Below, one piece after another: positions 9,298 to 17,402 of a stretch of DNA of 64,000 bases (its first letter is position 1; the number at the start of each line of letters is the position of its first letter). Position numbers and translations under genes: made by a program. The notes beneath the pieces are model-generated. The model made no database searches. It was not told where the DNA came from and saw only the letters and a list, made by a program, of their open reading frames with translations. The DNA is from Chloroflexi bacterium HGW-Chloroflexi-2 (GTDB lineage: Bacteria > Chloroflexota > Anaerolineae > Anaerolineales > Anaerolineaceae): the NCBI GenBank assembly GCA_002840735.1, contig PHBY01000013.1:1-64000 (forward strand), given 5' to 3'.

Positions 9298-10537
9298 TAA
9301 TGAGCAAGATAGTAAAGTGCAAGTTGGTAAGCATACTATTCTGGCGCTCGTCCTTTTTTCTTTCCTCAATCTGATTAACCAAATTGATCGCAGAGCTTTG
9401 GTCACTATCTTTCCATTACTTAAACTGGAATGGGGGTTGAGTGATGCACAACTCGGTTTGGCTGTATCGTTGTTCACAATAGGCCGAACACTGAGCAGTT
9501 TACCAGCAGGCTGGTTAGCGGATCGCAAAGGTATTTTCCTGGTTTTACGCCCGATGGTTCTTCTCTGGTCGCTCCTGACAATTGCTTCAGGATGGGCTGG
9601 TCGTTTCTTCACGTTTATTGCCTTACGAATGGGTGTCGGCCTTATGGATGGTGCCAATGGTCCCCTGGACCTGGCATACCTGGGTCGGGTTAGCCCCAAA
9701 AACAGACGTGGTACCTTCCTTGCGATTTACTCGATTGCTTTGTATCTGGGTTCCGGGTTAGGTGTAATTTATGCCGGTGCAGTTGGTGAGCGCTTTGGCT
9801 GGCGTTGGGTTTTCATTATTCCGGGTATATTAGGTCTTTTGGCAACCATCGGGTTATTTTTACTCCCAAGAGATCCGCAGATGAAGACAGAAGTTGAAAC
9901 ATCTTCCGAAGAAAAGTTTCACAGCTCAGGTTTTTATTGGCTTATCCAACAACCATTACCAGGCATCTTTGTGGGCGGAGCATTAGGCGTATTTGCATCG
10001 ACTGCATTGGTCTCCTGGTTACCCACCTACCTGACTCGCCAATACAGCTTAAGCCTGATGCAAGCCGGGTTAATCACTGGGGGTATCATCATCCCAGCCA
10101 GTATGGTAGGTACATTAATGGGTGGTTTTCTGAGTGATCGCTTCGGAAAAAGGTACCCAAAACTTCGCTTTCAAATCTCGGCAGCTGGTTTGGGACTGGC
10201 TATGGTATTTGGGTTGGCAGGTTTATGGAGCACCAGTATGGCTGGAACCATTAGTTTTTTCCTTCTTACTGCAATCAGTTTCACGCTTCCCGTCAGCCCC
10301 TTACTCGTACTTGTTCAAGAATCAGTTCACAAGCAAGAATTGGCAACCGCACAGGCTGCTTTCGGGATAACGACCCAACTTCTAGGGGCAGCACCTGCTA
10401 CAGGATTGGTCGGCCTACTCTCTGACCAGCTTGGACTTCAAATGGCGTTGGTGCTTCCTTTTGTGGCTGTTGGTCTGGGGGCTATTGTGATCGCTCTTAC
10501 CGGCAATGTTAAACAAGGGACCGAAAGAAAATTGTAA
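9290..10537 (+). CDS. Major facilitator superfamily transporter
   Basis: A 415-residue protein with about twelve membrane segments. The loop motif between segments 2 and 3 is seen (GWLADRKG, an MFS signature) and recurs in the second half as GGFLSDRFGKRYP. The N-terminal LINQIDRRALVTIFPLL resembles organic-anion and sugar-phosphate type MFS carriers. The substrate is unknown. A TTG start at 9290 overlaps the regulator gene by 8 bases, so the two are translationally coupled and probably co-regulated. Its stop codon lies inside the degenerate TGTAAG leader element at 10533. Confidence 0.85.
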   Translation: MPDNEQDSKVQVGKHTILALVLFSFLNLINQIDRRALVTIFPLLKLEWGLSDAQLGLAVSLFTIGRTLSSLPAGWLADRKGIFLVLRPMVLLWSLLTIASGWAGRFFTFIALRMGVGLMDGANGPLDLAYLGRVSPKNRRGTFLAIYSIALYLGSGLGVIYAGAVGERFGWRWVFIIPGILGLLATIGLFLLPRDPQMKTEVETSSEEKFHSSGFYWLIQQPLPGIFVGGALGVFASTALVSWLPTYLTRQYSLSLMQAGLITGGIIIPASMVGTLMGGFLSDRFGKRYPKLRFQISAAGLGLAMVFGLAGLWSTSMAGTISFFLLTAISFTLPVSPLLVLVQESVHKQELATAQAAFGITTQLLGAAPATGLVGLLSDQLGLQMALVLPFVAVGLGAIVIALTGNVKQGTERKL

Positions 10538-10567
10538 GGATGATCCTGTAATCTGTTAGCAGAAAGG
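10533..10567 (+). promoter_or_regulatory. Leader element, second copy of the one at 13308-13346
   Basis: TGTAAGG at 10533 and TGTAATC at 10547 are 14 bases apart and are followed by CTGTTAGCAGAAAGG. The same arrangement (TGTAAGG, 14 bases, TGTAAAC, then CTGTTGGCAGAAAGG) precedes the intact small gene at 13361. The element overlaps the MFS stop codon. The upstream 11-base-spaced partner seen at 13297 is absent here, so this copy is probably impaired. Confidence 0.5.
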
Positions 10568-10596
10568 AAAGCTCCCGCTGTTTTGGCCTGGATACG

Positions 10597-10796
10597 ATGC
10601 AATCTCCTCTGGAACGAAAAACCATCATCTTTGTTGTGCGCGTCTGGCAGGAGGATCTGAGGTATCAAGATTCTGCTGTATGTGGTGAGATTGAAAATGT
10701 CACCAGTCAGAAAAAGCGTTATTTTTGACGATCCAGGAACTACAAAAAATTATTCAAGATGAAGGTCTGCAGGATTTGCATCAGGAGCAACAATAA
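10597..10796 (+). pseudogene. Frameshifted paralogue of the 66-residue small protein
   Basis: The first 43 codons (ATG at 10597 to TGA at 10726) read MQSPLERKTIIFVVRVW and match the start of the small protein at 13361 (MPTPLQRETLIFIVRVW) and its KKRYF/KQYF segment. After one base shift the frame continues with LTIQELQKIIQDEG to a stop at 10794, matching the C-terminal half of the paralogue. The gene is therefore broken by one base near 10722. It is preceded by a copy of the same leader. Bases 10797-10930 hold no gene I can support. Confidence 0.7.
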
Positions 10797-10930
10797 ATTA
10801 AGGTCCGTGGTAATAGTCTCGGAGTCATCTTAAAAAAATGAGACAAAGGGGTAACTGGAATAAGGTAAAGCTCGTACTTATAACCTCATTCCAACTACCC
10901 GCCTCAAATAACCCAACTTACCCTCTACCT

Positions 10931-13024
10931 TTACTTTACAATCAAAGGAAGATAGATAAAGAATGGAGCCTCCAGAGTGATATCAATCTCTGTGAATGAG
11001 TTTCCACCTGAGATTTCGATAACATCAGGCGCACCATACCATGCATGCGGTTCATCTGGATCAGGTGGTCCATCACCAGACTCATTTTCATCCAGCCATG
11101 CACCAACATAATAAGAACCATCAGGTAGATCATCGAAGCGATAATCATCACCACAGGATATATGAACTGTGTCAACCGGGGCTGTTGTTGGGACTATATG
11201 TAAATCCACAAAGAGTTCGTATGGTGACCCACTCAGGCTACCTACACAACTGACAGTCCCGCTGATTGAACCAAGAGCGGTAGAAGAGGGTATCTTTAAT
11301 AACAATGCGGTTGGTCCATATTCCAATATCCATTCAAGATCACCAGACAAGGAGGGAAGATTTTCCGTATCAAATTCCCCTGAGCGTGATGCATAGGTCA
11401 TGATCGTAAAATTTTGGTCTGCTGCAGGTGTAAAATCAGGAATCAAACTGACATCGAGGGTTCCGCCAAAAGTCACCGCCCCTGTCACTGCAAGTTGATC
11501 ATAGCCAGAGCCCGGGGTCGTCCCGCCCAATTCTATCGCCAAGGTACCGGAAGAATCCTGGGTGTAATCGCCATCCACTGTAATGATCCCAGGTGACGCA
11601 CCTGGGCTGACGGTGCCGGCATTCTCCAGATTGCTATCGAGTGTGCCCGAACCGATCAGGCTGTCACCAGTATCCAGAATGAGGGTATCACCTGGATCCA
11701 GAATGCCCCCGCCAAGGTTAATGGTCGTATTTTCACCATTATCCATCCCCTGTTGAAAAACCAGGCTGCCAGCATTGACCAGGACAATTCCATCGTTGGT
11801 AAAAGGTACATTCATCGTGGTGGTTGTACTGGCAGTATTCTTGTAGAAATTTCCATTATTAATGAATGATTCGGATGCCCCAGCACTCATGGTAGTGTTG
11901 GCATTGGCATTAAATGTTCCATTATTTTCAATTACAGCGTTATTGAGAAGGGTTAAATTACGGTTATTCCAATTTGCCACGGCATTGTTGACCAGATTGT
12001 GACCATCAAGGGTAAAATCATTCTGGGAGTAAGAAGATATTCCCATAGTAAAAACTGTCCCGGTATTAATTGTCGTTCTACCAGTGGCACCACTCAATTT
12101 TCCTGACCTCCAGTCAAATTTGTTGTTGACCGTCAAGTCACCCAGGACTTTAAGTTCTCCCCCATATTCTAAAGACAACTTTTCCATTGTGTAGTTATAC
12201 GTCTGTGCTTCCAGGGTCAATTTGCTTAAATTATTTATATTCGTCGTTTCTGCCATTCTTATTACATTGGCACCTGTCTTGAAATTGACGGCAACGGTTC
12301 CCGCTGAAGGATGCACGGAAAGATAACTAGCAGATACAGGTGGAGAATAACTCCCTTCAATATTTATTGTTCCTTGATGGGCAAACAACTGGGTAACACG
12401 GATATCTGACTCGCTATTGAAATTATAAGTTTGTCCTGCTACATCACCACCAAGAAACAGGTACTTGCCTTGGAAGGTTCCGGTGTGGTTCCCACCACGG
12501 AGTAATACAACACCACCATCATTAGTTCCACTTTCATCGAAAATTAGTTCACCACTATTATTAAAAGTAGAATAGAAAATTAATTTATCAGCACCTATCT
12601 TTGAGATGGTACCAAAGTTGTTAACCACACCACTGCCAGTGCCAGCATTGTAGTTAATGAATATTGGTGAATCAGCAGCATTTGCAATGAGTGATCCGTT
12701 TATTGTCCAGAGCGCTGCATTCACACCTGAACCCTTCATAATGGTCAATGTAGCACCCGAATCAATGGTGATGGAAGCCACAGTAATACTTGACATTATT
12801 GGAATAGTTGGACTATTCGTCGTAGCAGCTGGGATAACCACATTATCGGAAACCCCTGGGACACAAAAGTCAGTCCAGTTTGACGGGTTGGTCCAATCAA
12901 TGGAAACAGATCCATTCCATGTGCAGGTTGCCGCCTGTACATTCTCCGTCAATCCTCCTGTCAGACCAAGACAAATCACCAATACAACCATGCCCTGGAA
13001 AATTTTCCTGAGTTTTCCTTTCAT
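10931..13024 (-). CDS. Large secreted beta-helix-like repeat protein
   Basis: A 697-residue exported protein. The start at 13024 is preferred over upstream ones because a GGAGG-like site lies before it and the product then begins with a clean signal peptide (KGKLRKIF, hydrophobic core, cleavage near VQA-ATC). The mature part starts with ATCTWNGSVSIDWTNPSNW, then contains many short Asn/Gly/Thr-rich repeats resembling the passenger of autotransporter-type beta-helix proteins, including GTVSPGASPGIITVDGDY. A final SdrD-like or carboxypeptidase-like domain with GDGPPDPDEPHAWYG follows, and the protein ends FFIYLPLIVK. No beta-barrel is present. Surface adhesion or sheath structure is plausible; the function is not known. 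A decayed paralogue lies at 13583. Confidence 0.75.
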   Translation of the reverse strand: MKGKLRKIFQGMVVLVICLGLTGGLTENVQAATCTWNGSVSIDWTNPSNWTDFCVPGVSDNVVIPAATTNSPTIPIMSSITVASITIDSGATLTIMKGSGVNAALWTINGSLIANAADSPIFINYNAGTGSGVVNNFGTISKIGADKLIFYSTFNNSGELIFDESGTNDGGVVLLRGGNHTGTFQGKYLFLGGDVAGQTYNFNSESDIRVTQLFAHQGTINIEGSYSPPVSASYLSVHPSAGTVAVNFKTGANVIRMAETTNINNLSKLTLEAQTYNYTMEKLSLEYGGELKVLGDLTVNNKFDWRSGKLSGATGRTTINTGTVFTMGISSYSQNDFTLDGHNLVNNAVANWNNRNLTLLNNAVIENNGTFNANANTTMSAGASESFINNGNFYKNTASTTTTMNVPFTNDGIVLVNAGSLVFQQGMDNGENTTINLGGGILDPGDTLILDTGDSLIGSGTLDSNLENAGTVSPGASPGIITVDGDYTQDSSGTLAIELGGTTPGSGYDQLAVTGAVTFGGTLDVSLIPDFTPAADQNFTIMTYASRSGEFDTENLPSLSGDLEWILEYGPTALLLKIPSSTALGSISGTVSCVGSLSGSPYELFVDLHIVPTTAPVDTVHISCGDDYRFDDLPDGSYYVGAWLDENESGDGPPDPDEPHAWYGAPDVIEISGGNSFTEIDITLEAPFFIYLPLIVK

Positions 13025-13137
13025 AACAACATCCTCCATTTCTGATTTGGTAACAAGGTTGACAGGGCTCCCCCTCTGCCCTTTGCCTGGTCCCTCCTGA
13101 ATTATCTTTCCCTTTGTCTGCCTATTGCCCATAAAAA

Positions 13138-13169
13138 AAGCTCTTGACAGATCATCTTGTCAAGAGCTT
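13138..13169 (-). terminator. Terminator-like hairpin in the leader of the 10931-13024 gene
   Basis: Arms of 12 bases (13138-13149 and 13158-13169, AAGCTCTTGACA) enclose an 8-base loop. On the minus strand the stem is followed by a run of seven T, the form of an intrinsic terminator for leftward transcription. It lies between the TGTAAG repeats and the start codon, 110 bases before the coding sequence, so it could be an attenuator or could insulate the gene. Confidence 0.65.
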
Positions 13170-13179
13170 AGCATACGTA

Positions 13180-13197
13180 CCTTACAATTTTCTTACA
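13180..13197 (-). promoter_or_regulatory. Direct heptamer repeat, leftward operator
   Basis: On the minus strand TGTAAGA (13197-13191) and TGTAAGG (13186-13180) are spaced 11 bases start to start. TATGCT follows 4 bases later and may be the -10 box. Two heptamers with 11-base spacing are the usual site of OmpR/SARP-type winged-helix activators. The link to the BTAD protein at 5863 is inference. Confidence 0.5.
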
Positions 13198-13296
13198 ATC
13201 ATTTAGAAACCCCGCTGATTTTTCCATATCTGGCATTTGGATTTGGGGGATTCATTTTGTTACTAACTACCAGGCGAGTAAACGATACCCAATAAT

Positions 13297-13328
13297 TGTA
13301 AGATTTCTGTAAGGGTGAATTTGTAAAC
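13297..13328 (+). promoter_or_regulatory. Direct heptamer repeats, rightward operator
   Basis: TGTAAGA (13297), TGTAAGG (13308) and TGTAAAC (13322) lie in direct orientation with spacings of 11 and 14 bases. They mirror the inverted pair at 13180-13197, so each divergent gene has its own copy. The block from 13308 on recurs at 10533. Confidence 0.55.
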
Positions 13329-13360
13329 TGTTGGCAGAAAGGTCAGCAAACGGTTTATAA

Positions 13361-13561
13361 ATGCCTACCCCCCTGCAAAGAGAAACGCTCATTTTTATTG
13401 TCCGTGTGTGGAAGGAATATTTGAAGTCGCCCCAACCACAGATGCGTGGCGAGGTTGAGGTGGTGAATTCGAAGGAGAAGCAATATTTTGCTGACCTGGA
13501 TGAGCTTGAGAATTTATTAAAGCGGAATTGTTATACGGACGGGGAAATCCCTGAAAAGTAA
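13361..13561 (+). CDS. Small conserved protein, unknown function
   Basis: A 66-residue soluble protein: FIVRVWKEYL near residue 12, then RGEVEVVNSKEKQYF and a short acidic helix (DLDELENLLKR). Small proteins of this pattern (an FVVRxW strand, RGxxxxV, and a DLDEL helix) are scattered in Chloroflexota; I know no function. AGAAAGG lies 21 bases before the ATG. It is 21 bases upstream of the broken secreted protein gene and is preceded by the TGTAAG repeats. The broken paralogue at 10597 shows that the pair was duplicated. Confidence 0.65.
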   Translation: MPTPLQRETLIFIVRVWKEYLKSPQPQMRGEVEVVNSKEKQYFADLDELENLLKRNCYTDGEIPEK

Positions 13562-13582
13562 TTATTTTAAAGGAGATGTGAA

Positions 13583-14190
13583 ATGAAGGTCAGATTGATA
13601 TTGCGGTTATTATTTATTGTTAGTTTTAGTCTTGGTTTGGGACAGCCAGCTATGGATGTGCAGGCGGCGACATGTACATGGACAGGTACTGTGAGTACAG
13701 ATTGGAATACGATTGGAAACTGGTCGGGATGTATAAATTTGGGGGATGGGTCTTTAAATCCCGGCGAAACTCTGGCCCTTGAGGCAGGTGCCCTTTTGGT
13801 TGGTTCAGGTACATTATCCAGTAACCTGGTCAATGGTGGTACCGTTAGCCCAGGCGCATCGCCAGGCATCATCACAGTTGATGGAAACTACACACAGGAA
13901 TCCGGTGGTATCCTTGAGATCGAACTGGGAGGAGACCAGGCTGGTTCAGGTGTGGTGAAACATATACCTTTGAAAATGTCCCGGATGGTACATACTTCAT
14001 CAATGCATTCCTGGATGTGAATGACTCAGGAGATGGTCCCCCTGACCCGGATGAACCAGTCAGTTGGTATGTCGATCAAAATGGTGATCCCAAAGCAGTT
14101 GTGATCTCGGGTGGTAATACAGTTTCAGATGTGGATATCACCCTCGAAGACAGCACGTTCAAGATATTTCTACCATTAATTCTGAAATAA
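13583..14190 (+). pseudogene. Decayed short copy of the large secreted protein
   Basis: The start has AAAGGAGATG upstream and gives a signal peptide and ATCTWTGTVSTDWNTIGNW, matching the mature N-terminus of the protein at 10931-13024. About 400 residues of repeats are then missing, the text resumes at LNPGETLALEAG and GTVSPGASPGIITVDGNY, and a second gap with a frame change near 13955 leads to the last domain (GETYTFENVPDGTYF, GDGPPDPDEPVSWY) and the same ending KIFLPLILK at 14190. In the first frame translation stops at 14018. Two deletions, one of them frame-breaking, best explain this. The pre-duplication gene was probably full length. Confidence 0.7.
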
Positions 14191-14230
14191 GGAGAATTCG
14201 AACCGAGGGGTATCTGAATTCTTAGTCTCG

Positions 14231-14265
14231 AAAAAGCCTTGGTGGTGAAATTACCAGGGCTTTTT
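14231..14265. terminator. Bidirectional intrinsic terminator
   Basis: AAAAAGCCTTGGT (14231-14243) pairs with ACCAGGGCTTTTT (14253-14265) across a 9-base loop, with T runs on both strands. It separates the rightward pseudogene from the leftward exopolysaccharide operon and serves both. Confidence 0.85.
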
Positions 14266-14278
14266 CATTTTTAATCAA

Positions 14279-15202
14279 CTATCGCAGATCGGTGACGGTG
14301 GTGATAAAGCGTTGCATATCGAAGTAGCTTTTGATCTCGCGCCGGCTGAGGAAGAAGATACGCTCCTCCTCATGAATGGTGAAACTGCCATTCCCCGCAC
14401 CGGAGGAGTAGCCGCAATCTTTGACGGCTTGAATAGAAGCTTCATCTTTGGCAGCATACGGGTATGCAAAGCTATCAAAGGGCAGATCGTATTTCTCGAT
14501 CATACGCGCTCGTGAGGCACAGACTTCAACTTCCATATTTTTGCTGGAAGGCAGGTAGGCATGCGTGGCGGAGTGATTGCCAAACTCCCAACCGGCTGTA
14601 GATAGTTCTTCAATGATTGCATCTGAGATGTAGCCATGATCATTTATGGCATTCTCGATCAAATACATGGTGGCGGTATAGCTGGCTTCCTGCAGGATCG
14701 GATAGGCGTTCTGATAGACATCCAGGTAGCCATCGTCGAAGGTCACAATGATCGGTTTATGTGGTAAGTATTTGCCGTATCGAATCGCTTCCACCAGGTC
14801 AGTAATCGTAATGGTCTGATACCCCTCATCTTTCAGCCATTGCACCTGTCGTTTGAACTGATCGACAGAAACTACATATTCGGAATCCGTTGAATAGGGT
14901 TTCACATGGTGATACATCAGAACCGGCGCCAGTACTGGTCCCGGACCCGTGAATGTCAGGTTGGGATCCGGTGTGAGAGTAGGTGTAGGAGACGGAACAG
15001 GTGTGGAAGGTGTGAATGGGGTCTGGGTAAGCGTCGGGATCAGGGTTGGTGATGGCGTAATCGTCGCTGAAGGGAAAACAGTCACAACCTCACCCCCCAA
15101 CCCTCCATTCCCCAATTTTGAATCTGCAGCTACATTCACCGGCACACAACCGGCAGTCAGTATCAGCAGGCAACATAGCAATCCCCAGCACAATTTTCTC
15201 AT
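14279..15202 (-). CDS. Polysaccharide deacetylase lipoprotein
   Basis: A 307-residue protein of the NodB-like carbohydrate esterase 4 family, which removes N- or O-acetyl groups from polysaccharide with a metal. The metal and base motifs TFDDGYLDV and HSATHAYL are present, as is PVLMYHHV before them. The start at 15202 is chosen because it overlaps the previous stop (ATGA) and gives a lipoprotein signal ending LTAGC. A linker of about 50 residues rich in Thr, Pro and Ser separates the lipid anchor from the enzyme. It is the last gene of the leftward operon with the acyltransferase and SGNH proteins, so it may trim the same polymer that these genes acetylate. Confidence 0.85.
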   Translation of the reverse strand: MRKLCWGLLCCLLILTAGCVPVNVAADSKLGNGGLGGEVVTVFPSATITPSPTLIPTLTQTPFTPSTPVPSPTPTLTPDPNLTFTGPGPVLAPVLMYHHVKPYSTDSEYVVSVDQFKRQVQWLKDEGYQTITITDLVEAIRYGKYLPHKPIIVTFDDGYLDVYQNAYPILQEASYTATMYLIENAINDHGYISDAIIEELSTAGWEFGNHSATHAYLPSSKNMEVEVCASRARMIEKYDLPFDSFAYPYAAKDEASIQAVKDCGYSSGAGNGSFTIHEEERIFFLSRREIKSYFDMQRFITTVTDLR

Positions 15203-16227
15203 GGAGTTAGCAAACCCTTGCGGACCGCATCCAGCACCTGCAGGGCAGTCAGGTTGCGCTGTACCCAACCGCGTTTGAGCTGGATGGAACTGCTGAAATC
15301 GTTGATGCCATTCGTCAGATGAAAACCATCTTTTTGTAAACCGTGCGCCGGGATGGGTTGCACCGCCAGCCAGAAGTTCCACAGGGGGAGTTCATACTCA
15401 TATGCCAGATTGGCTATCGCGCGGTTGATCTCATGATCACCTTCCAGGTTGTCAGCCTTGGTAGCCAGCACCGGAACAGCCCCATGCTCAATGACCGTCT
15501 CCACAATCCTGCGCAGGTAAGTCTCATATTTGGAGACATCCCCGTTCCACCACTCTTCCATGCTGATCAGCACGATGGATGGCTTATGCAGGCGCAATTC
15601 ACATGCCAGCGGGGATTCGTTCTTCTCGCAGACTTCCTTATCGCTGAAGATCGGGTTGAAGACTGAAGCCACATTGAATCCGCCCTTGACCGATTTGCTC
15701 TCGCGTGACCAGGAGCCGGCGAAATAGTCGATGGTATCCTGAAGACCAGCGTATTGATCACCCAGGGTATACAGATCGGGATCATCATAAATCGCCAGGA
15801 AGTAGGTGGAGATGTTCTGGCAGTCACCCAGCTTGGAAAAATGGGTTGGATCGTTGCCCATTGCCAGTCCCTGCTGGTAGATCGCGCGAGCACGCTGGCT
15901 GATCGCGGTAGGGATGATCGGAAATTGCTGCCAGTCGTCCGGTCCCAATGTGGGACGTGAGGTGGGCTGGATGGTGGCAGCTGCTAGGTTTGCTTCCTTT
16001 GCAGATACCAGACCAACAGGCTTTTCCGCAGGAACTTGCGTATTTTCTGGTGTAGCTGTTTGATTATTGTCCAGTTCTGCCTGACTGACGGGTTGTTCCA
16101 ACGTGGCAGCACCTTGAGAATTGGGGGTAAGTGTGGGTGCAGTCTGGCAGGCGGTTATCATTATGGCAGCCACACAGAGGACAGAAATGAGTTTCCAACT
16201 GGTTTTTATAGAGATAAATCGATGCAT
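15199..16227 (-). CDS. SGNH-hydrolase-like lipoprotein
   Basis: A 342-residue protein with a lipoprotein signal (MITAC lipobox near residue 26). After a linker, SKLGDCQNISTYFL occupies the place of the GDS block, and KDGFHLTNG near the C-terminus fits the Asp-x-x-His block of SGNH/GDSL esterases. In the usual motif Ser is the nucleophile; here Cys follows GD, so a Cys nucleophile or a non-catalytic binding role is possible. PSIVLISMEEWWNGD resembles the central Asn block. It overlaps the deacetylase gene by 4 bases and lies 61 bases after the next SGNH gene. Confidence 0.65.
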   Translation of the reverse strand: MHRFISIKTSWKLISVLCVAAIMITACQTAPTLTPNSQGAATLEQPVSQAELDNNQTATPENTQVPAEKPVGLVSAKEANLAAATIQPTSRPTLGPDDWQQFPIIPTAISQRARAIYQQGLAMGNDPTHFSKLGDCQNISTYFLAIYDDPDLYTLGDQYAGLQDTIDYFAGSWSRESKSVKGGFNVASVFNPIFSDKEVCEKNESPLACELRLHKPSIVLISMEEWWNGDVSKYETYLRRIVETVIEHGAVPVLATKADNLEGDHEINRAIANLAYEYELPLWNFWLAVQPIPAHGLQKDGFHLTNGINDFSSSIQLKRGWVQRNLTALQVLDAVRKGLLTP

Positions 16228-16288
16228 GAATGAGTCTCTTCAGTAGTTTGGTTTATGTTGTTGTGACGATATTATAACAGTCCAATTA

Positions 16289-17389
16289 TTAAGGGCAAAG
16301 ACCATCCAGAATCTCAAGCTTGAGTTCCTCTGCAAATGTATGCTCGCCGTCCGGCGTGAGGTGGATGGCGGAGTTGGTGAATTCGTGTGGATCAATCCAG
16401 TCCCAGGCGTCGATATAGGGAATGGCGAGGTGCTGGGTGCGGATGGCAAGTTCTGTACGGTACTGGTCGTAAGCCCAACGTGGGTAGAAGAAGTTGTAGC
16501 GGATATCGCTATTCGCACCGGCGCTGATCATGATTGGTTCGTTGACAATCCAGAGCGGAACATCGCCAGCCAGATCGAGAGCAGCCGGGAGTGCCTGCCA
16601 GAGCAATTGCTCATTCGGCAGATTGGGTGGGGAGAATTCGTAGTAGTTCTCGTCAGGTTCCAGATCCCAGGCGGCCGGTTCGTAGTCCGTGTAGAGCTGA
16701 TCGACACCGGTAGCAGCCCACATGACGCCATAGACCTGCAGACGCAGCCAATCCGCCAGTGAACGGCGCTGACCCATGAGCGTGCGTGACCAGAAGTCCT
16801 CGGCCAGCGGGGTGACCTCGAGCGGCAGGTTGTAGCGTTCGACGAGTGGCTGGATACGTCCCGGATTGTTGAGCGCCAGCGGGGATGCAAGTTGCTTCTC
16901 GAGTGGGAAGGCTTCCAGGGTGGTGAGCCAGACGATCAGATCGGGCTGATAGCGCATAGCTCGCTCCAGGACCATTAGATCCTTGGTGAGCGAGATGGTC
17001 GGATAGCCAAGGTTGTAGAATTTCACCGGTACGCCCTGGCAGCTCAATCCCGCTGCGTTCAGACGCCCGGCTAAAGTCTCCTCCGGTTTCAGCAAAGTGC
17101 CCCAGACAGAGGAATCCCCCAGCAGGAAGACCCGCAATTCGTCTTCGCTCCCGCTACGCGCTGAGACCGCGTGCGATGAGAACATGGCGTCCAGATCGTA
17201 CAGGCTGAAGTTGTAGGCTTGCTGCGGCGCTTCACCGAATGGGAAACGTTGCCGGCCAGGGACCAGATGGTTGTAGAGCGAGAGCTGATCTTTGCCCGGG
17301 GTGCGAGGAAGAAAGGCCAGCAGCAGGTTAAAAATGACGAAAAGCAGCAGGGTTTTGAGGAGAACATTGCGGTAGAAACGGGTATCCAT
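16289..17389 (-). CDS. Membrane-anchored SGNH/AlgX-like acyl-transfer protein
   Basis: A 366-residue protein with one N-terminal membrane segment (about residues 10-28) and an external domain. FLLGDSSVWG near residue 90 carries the nucleophile serine block, YNLGYPTIS the oxyanion glycine block and IHLTPDGEHTF near the end the Asp-x-x-His pair. Proteins with this layout partner MBOAT enzymes in polysaccharide O-acetylation (AlgJ/AlgX, PatB, DltD type). It lies 13 bases after the MBOAT gene. GGAAC precedes the ATG. The acetylated polymer is not known. Confidence 0.8.
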   Translation of the reverse strand: MDTRFYRNVLLKTLLLFVIFNLLLAFLPRTPGKDQLSLYNHLVPGRQRFPFGEAPQQAYNFSLYDLDAMFSSHAVSARSGSEDELRVFLLGDSSVWGTLLKPEETLAGRLNAAGLSCQGVPVKFYNLGYPTISLTKDLMVLERAMRYQPDLIVWLTTLEAFPLEKQLASPLALNNPGRIQPLVERYNLPLEVTPLAEDFWSRTLMGQRRSLADWLRLQVYGVMWAATGVDQLYTDYEPAAWDLEPDENYYEFSPPNLPNEQLLWQALPAALDLAGDVPLWIVNEPIMISAGANSDIRYNFFYPRWAYDQYRTELAIRTQHLAIPYIDAWDWIDPHEFTNSAIHLTPDGEHTFAEELKLEILDGLCP

Positions 17390-17402
17390 GCGGTTCCTTC
17401 CT

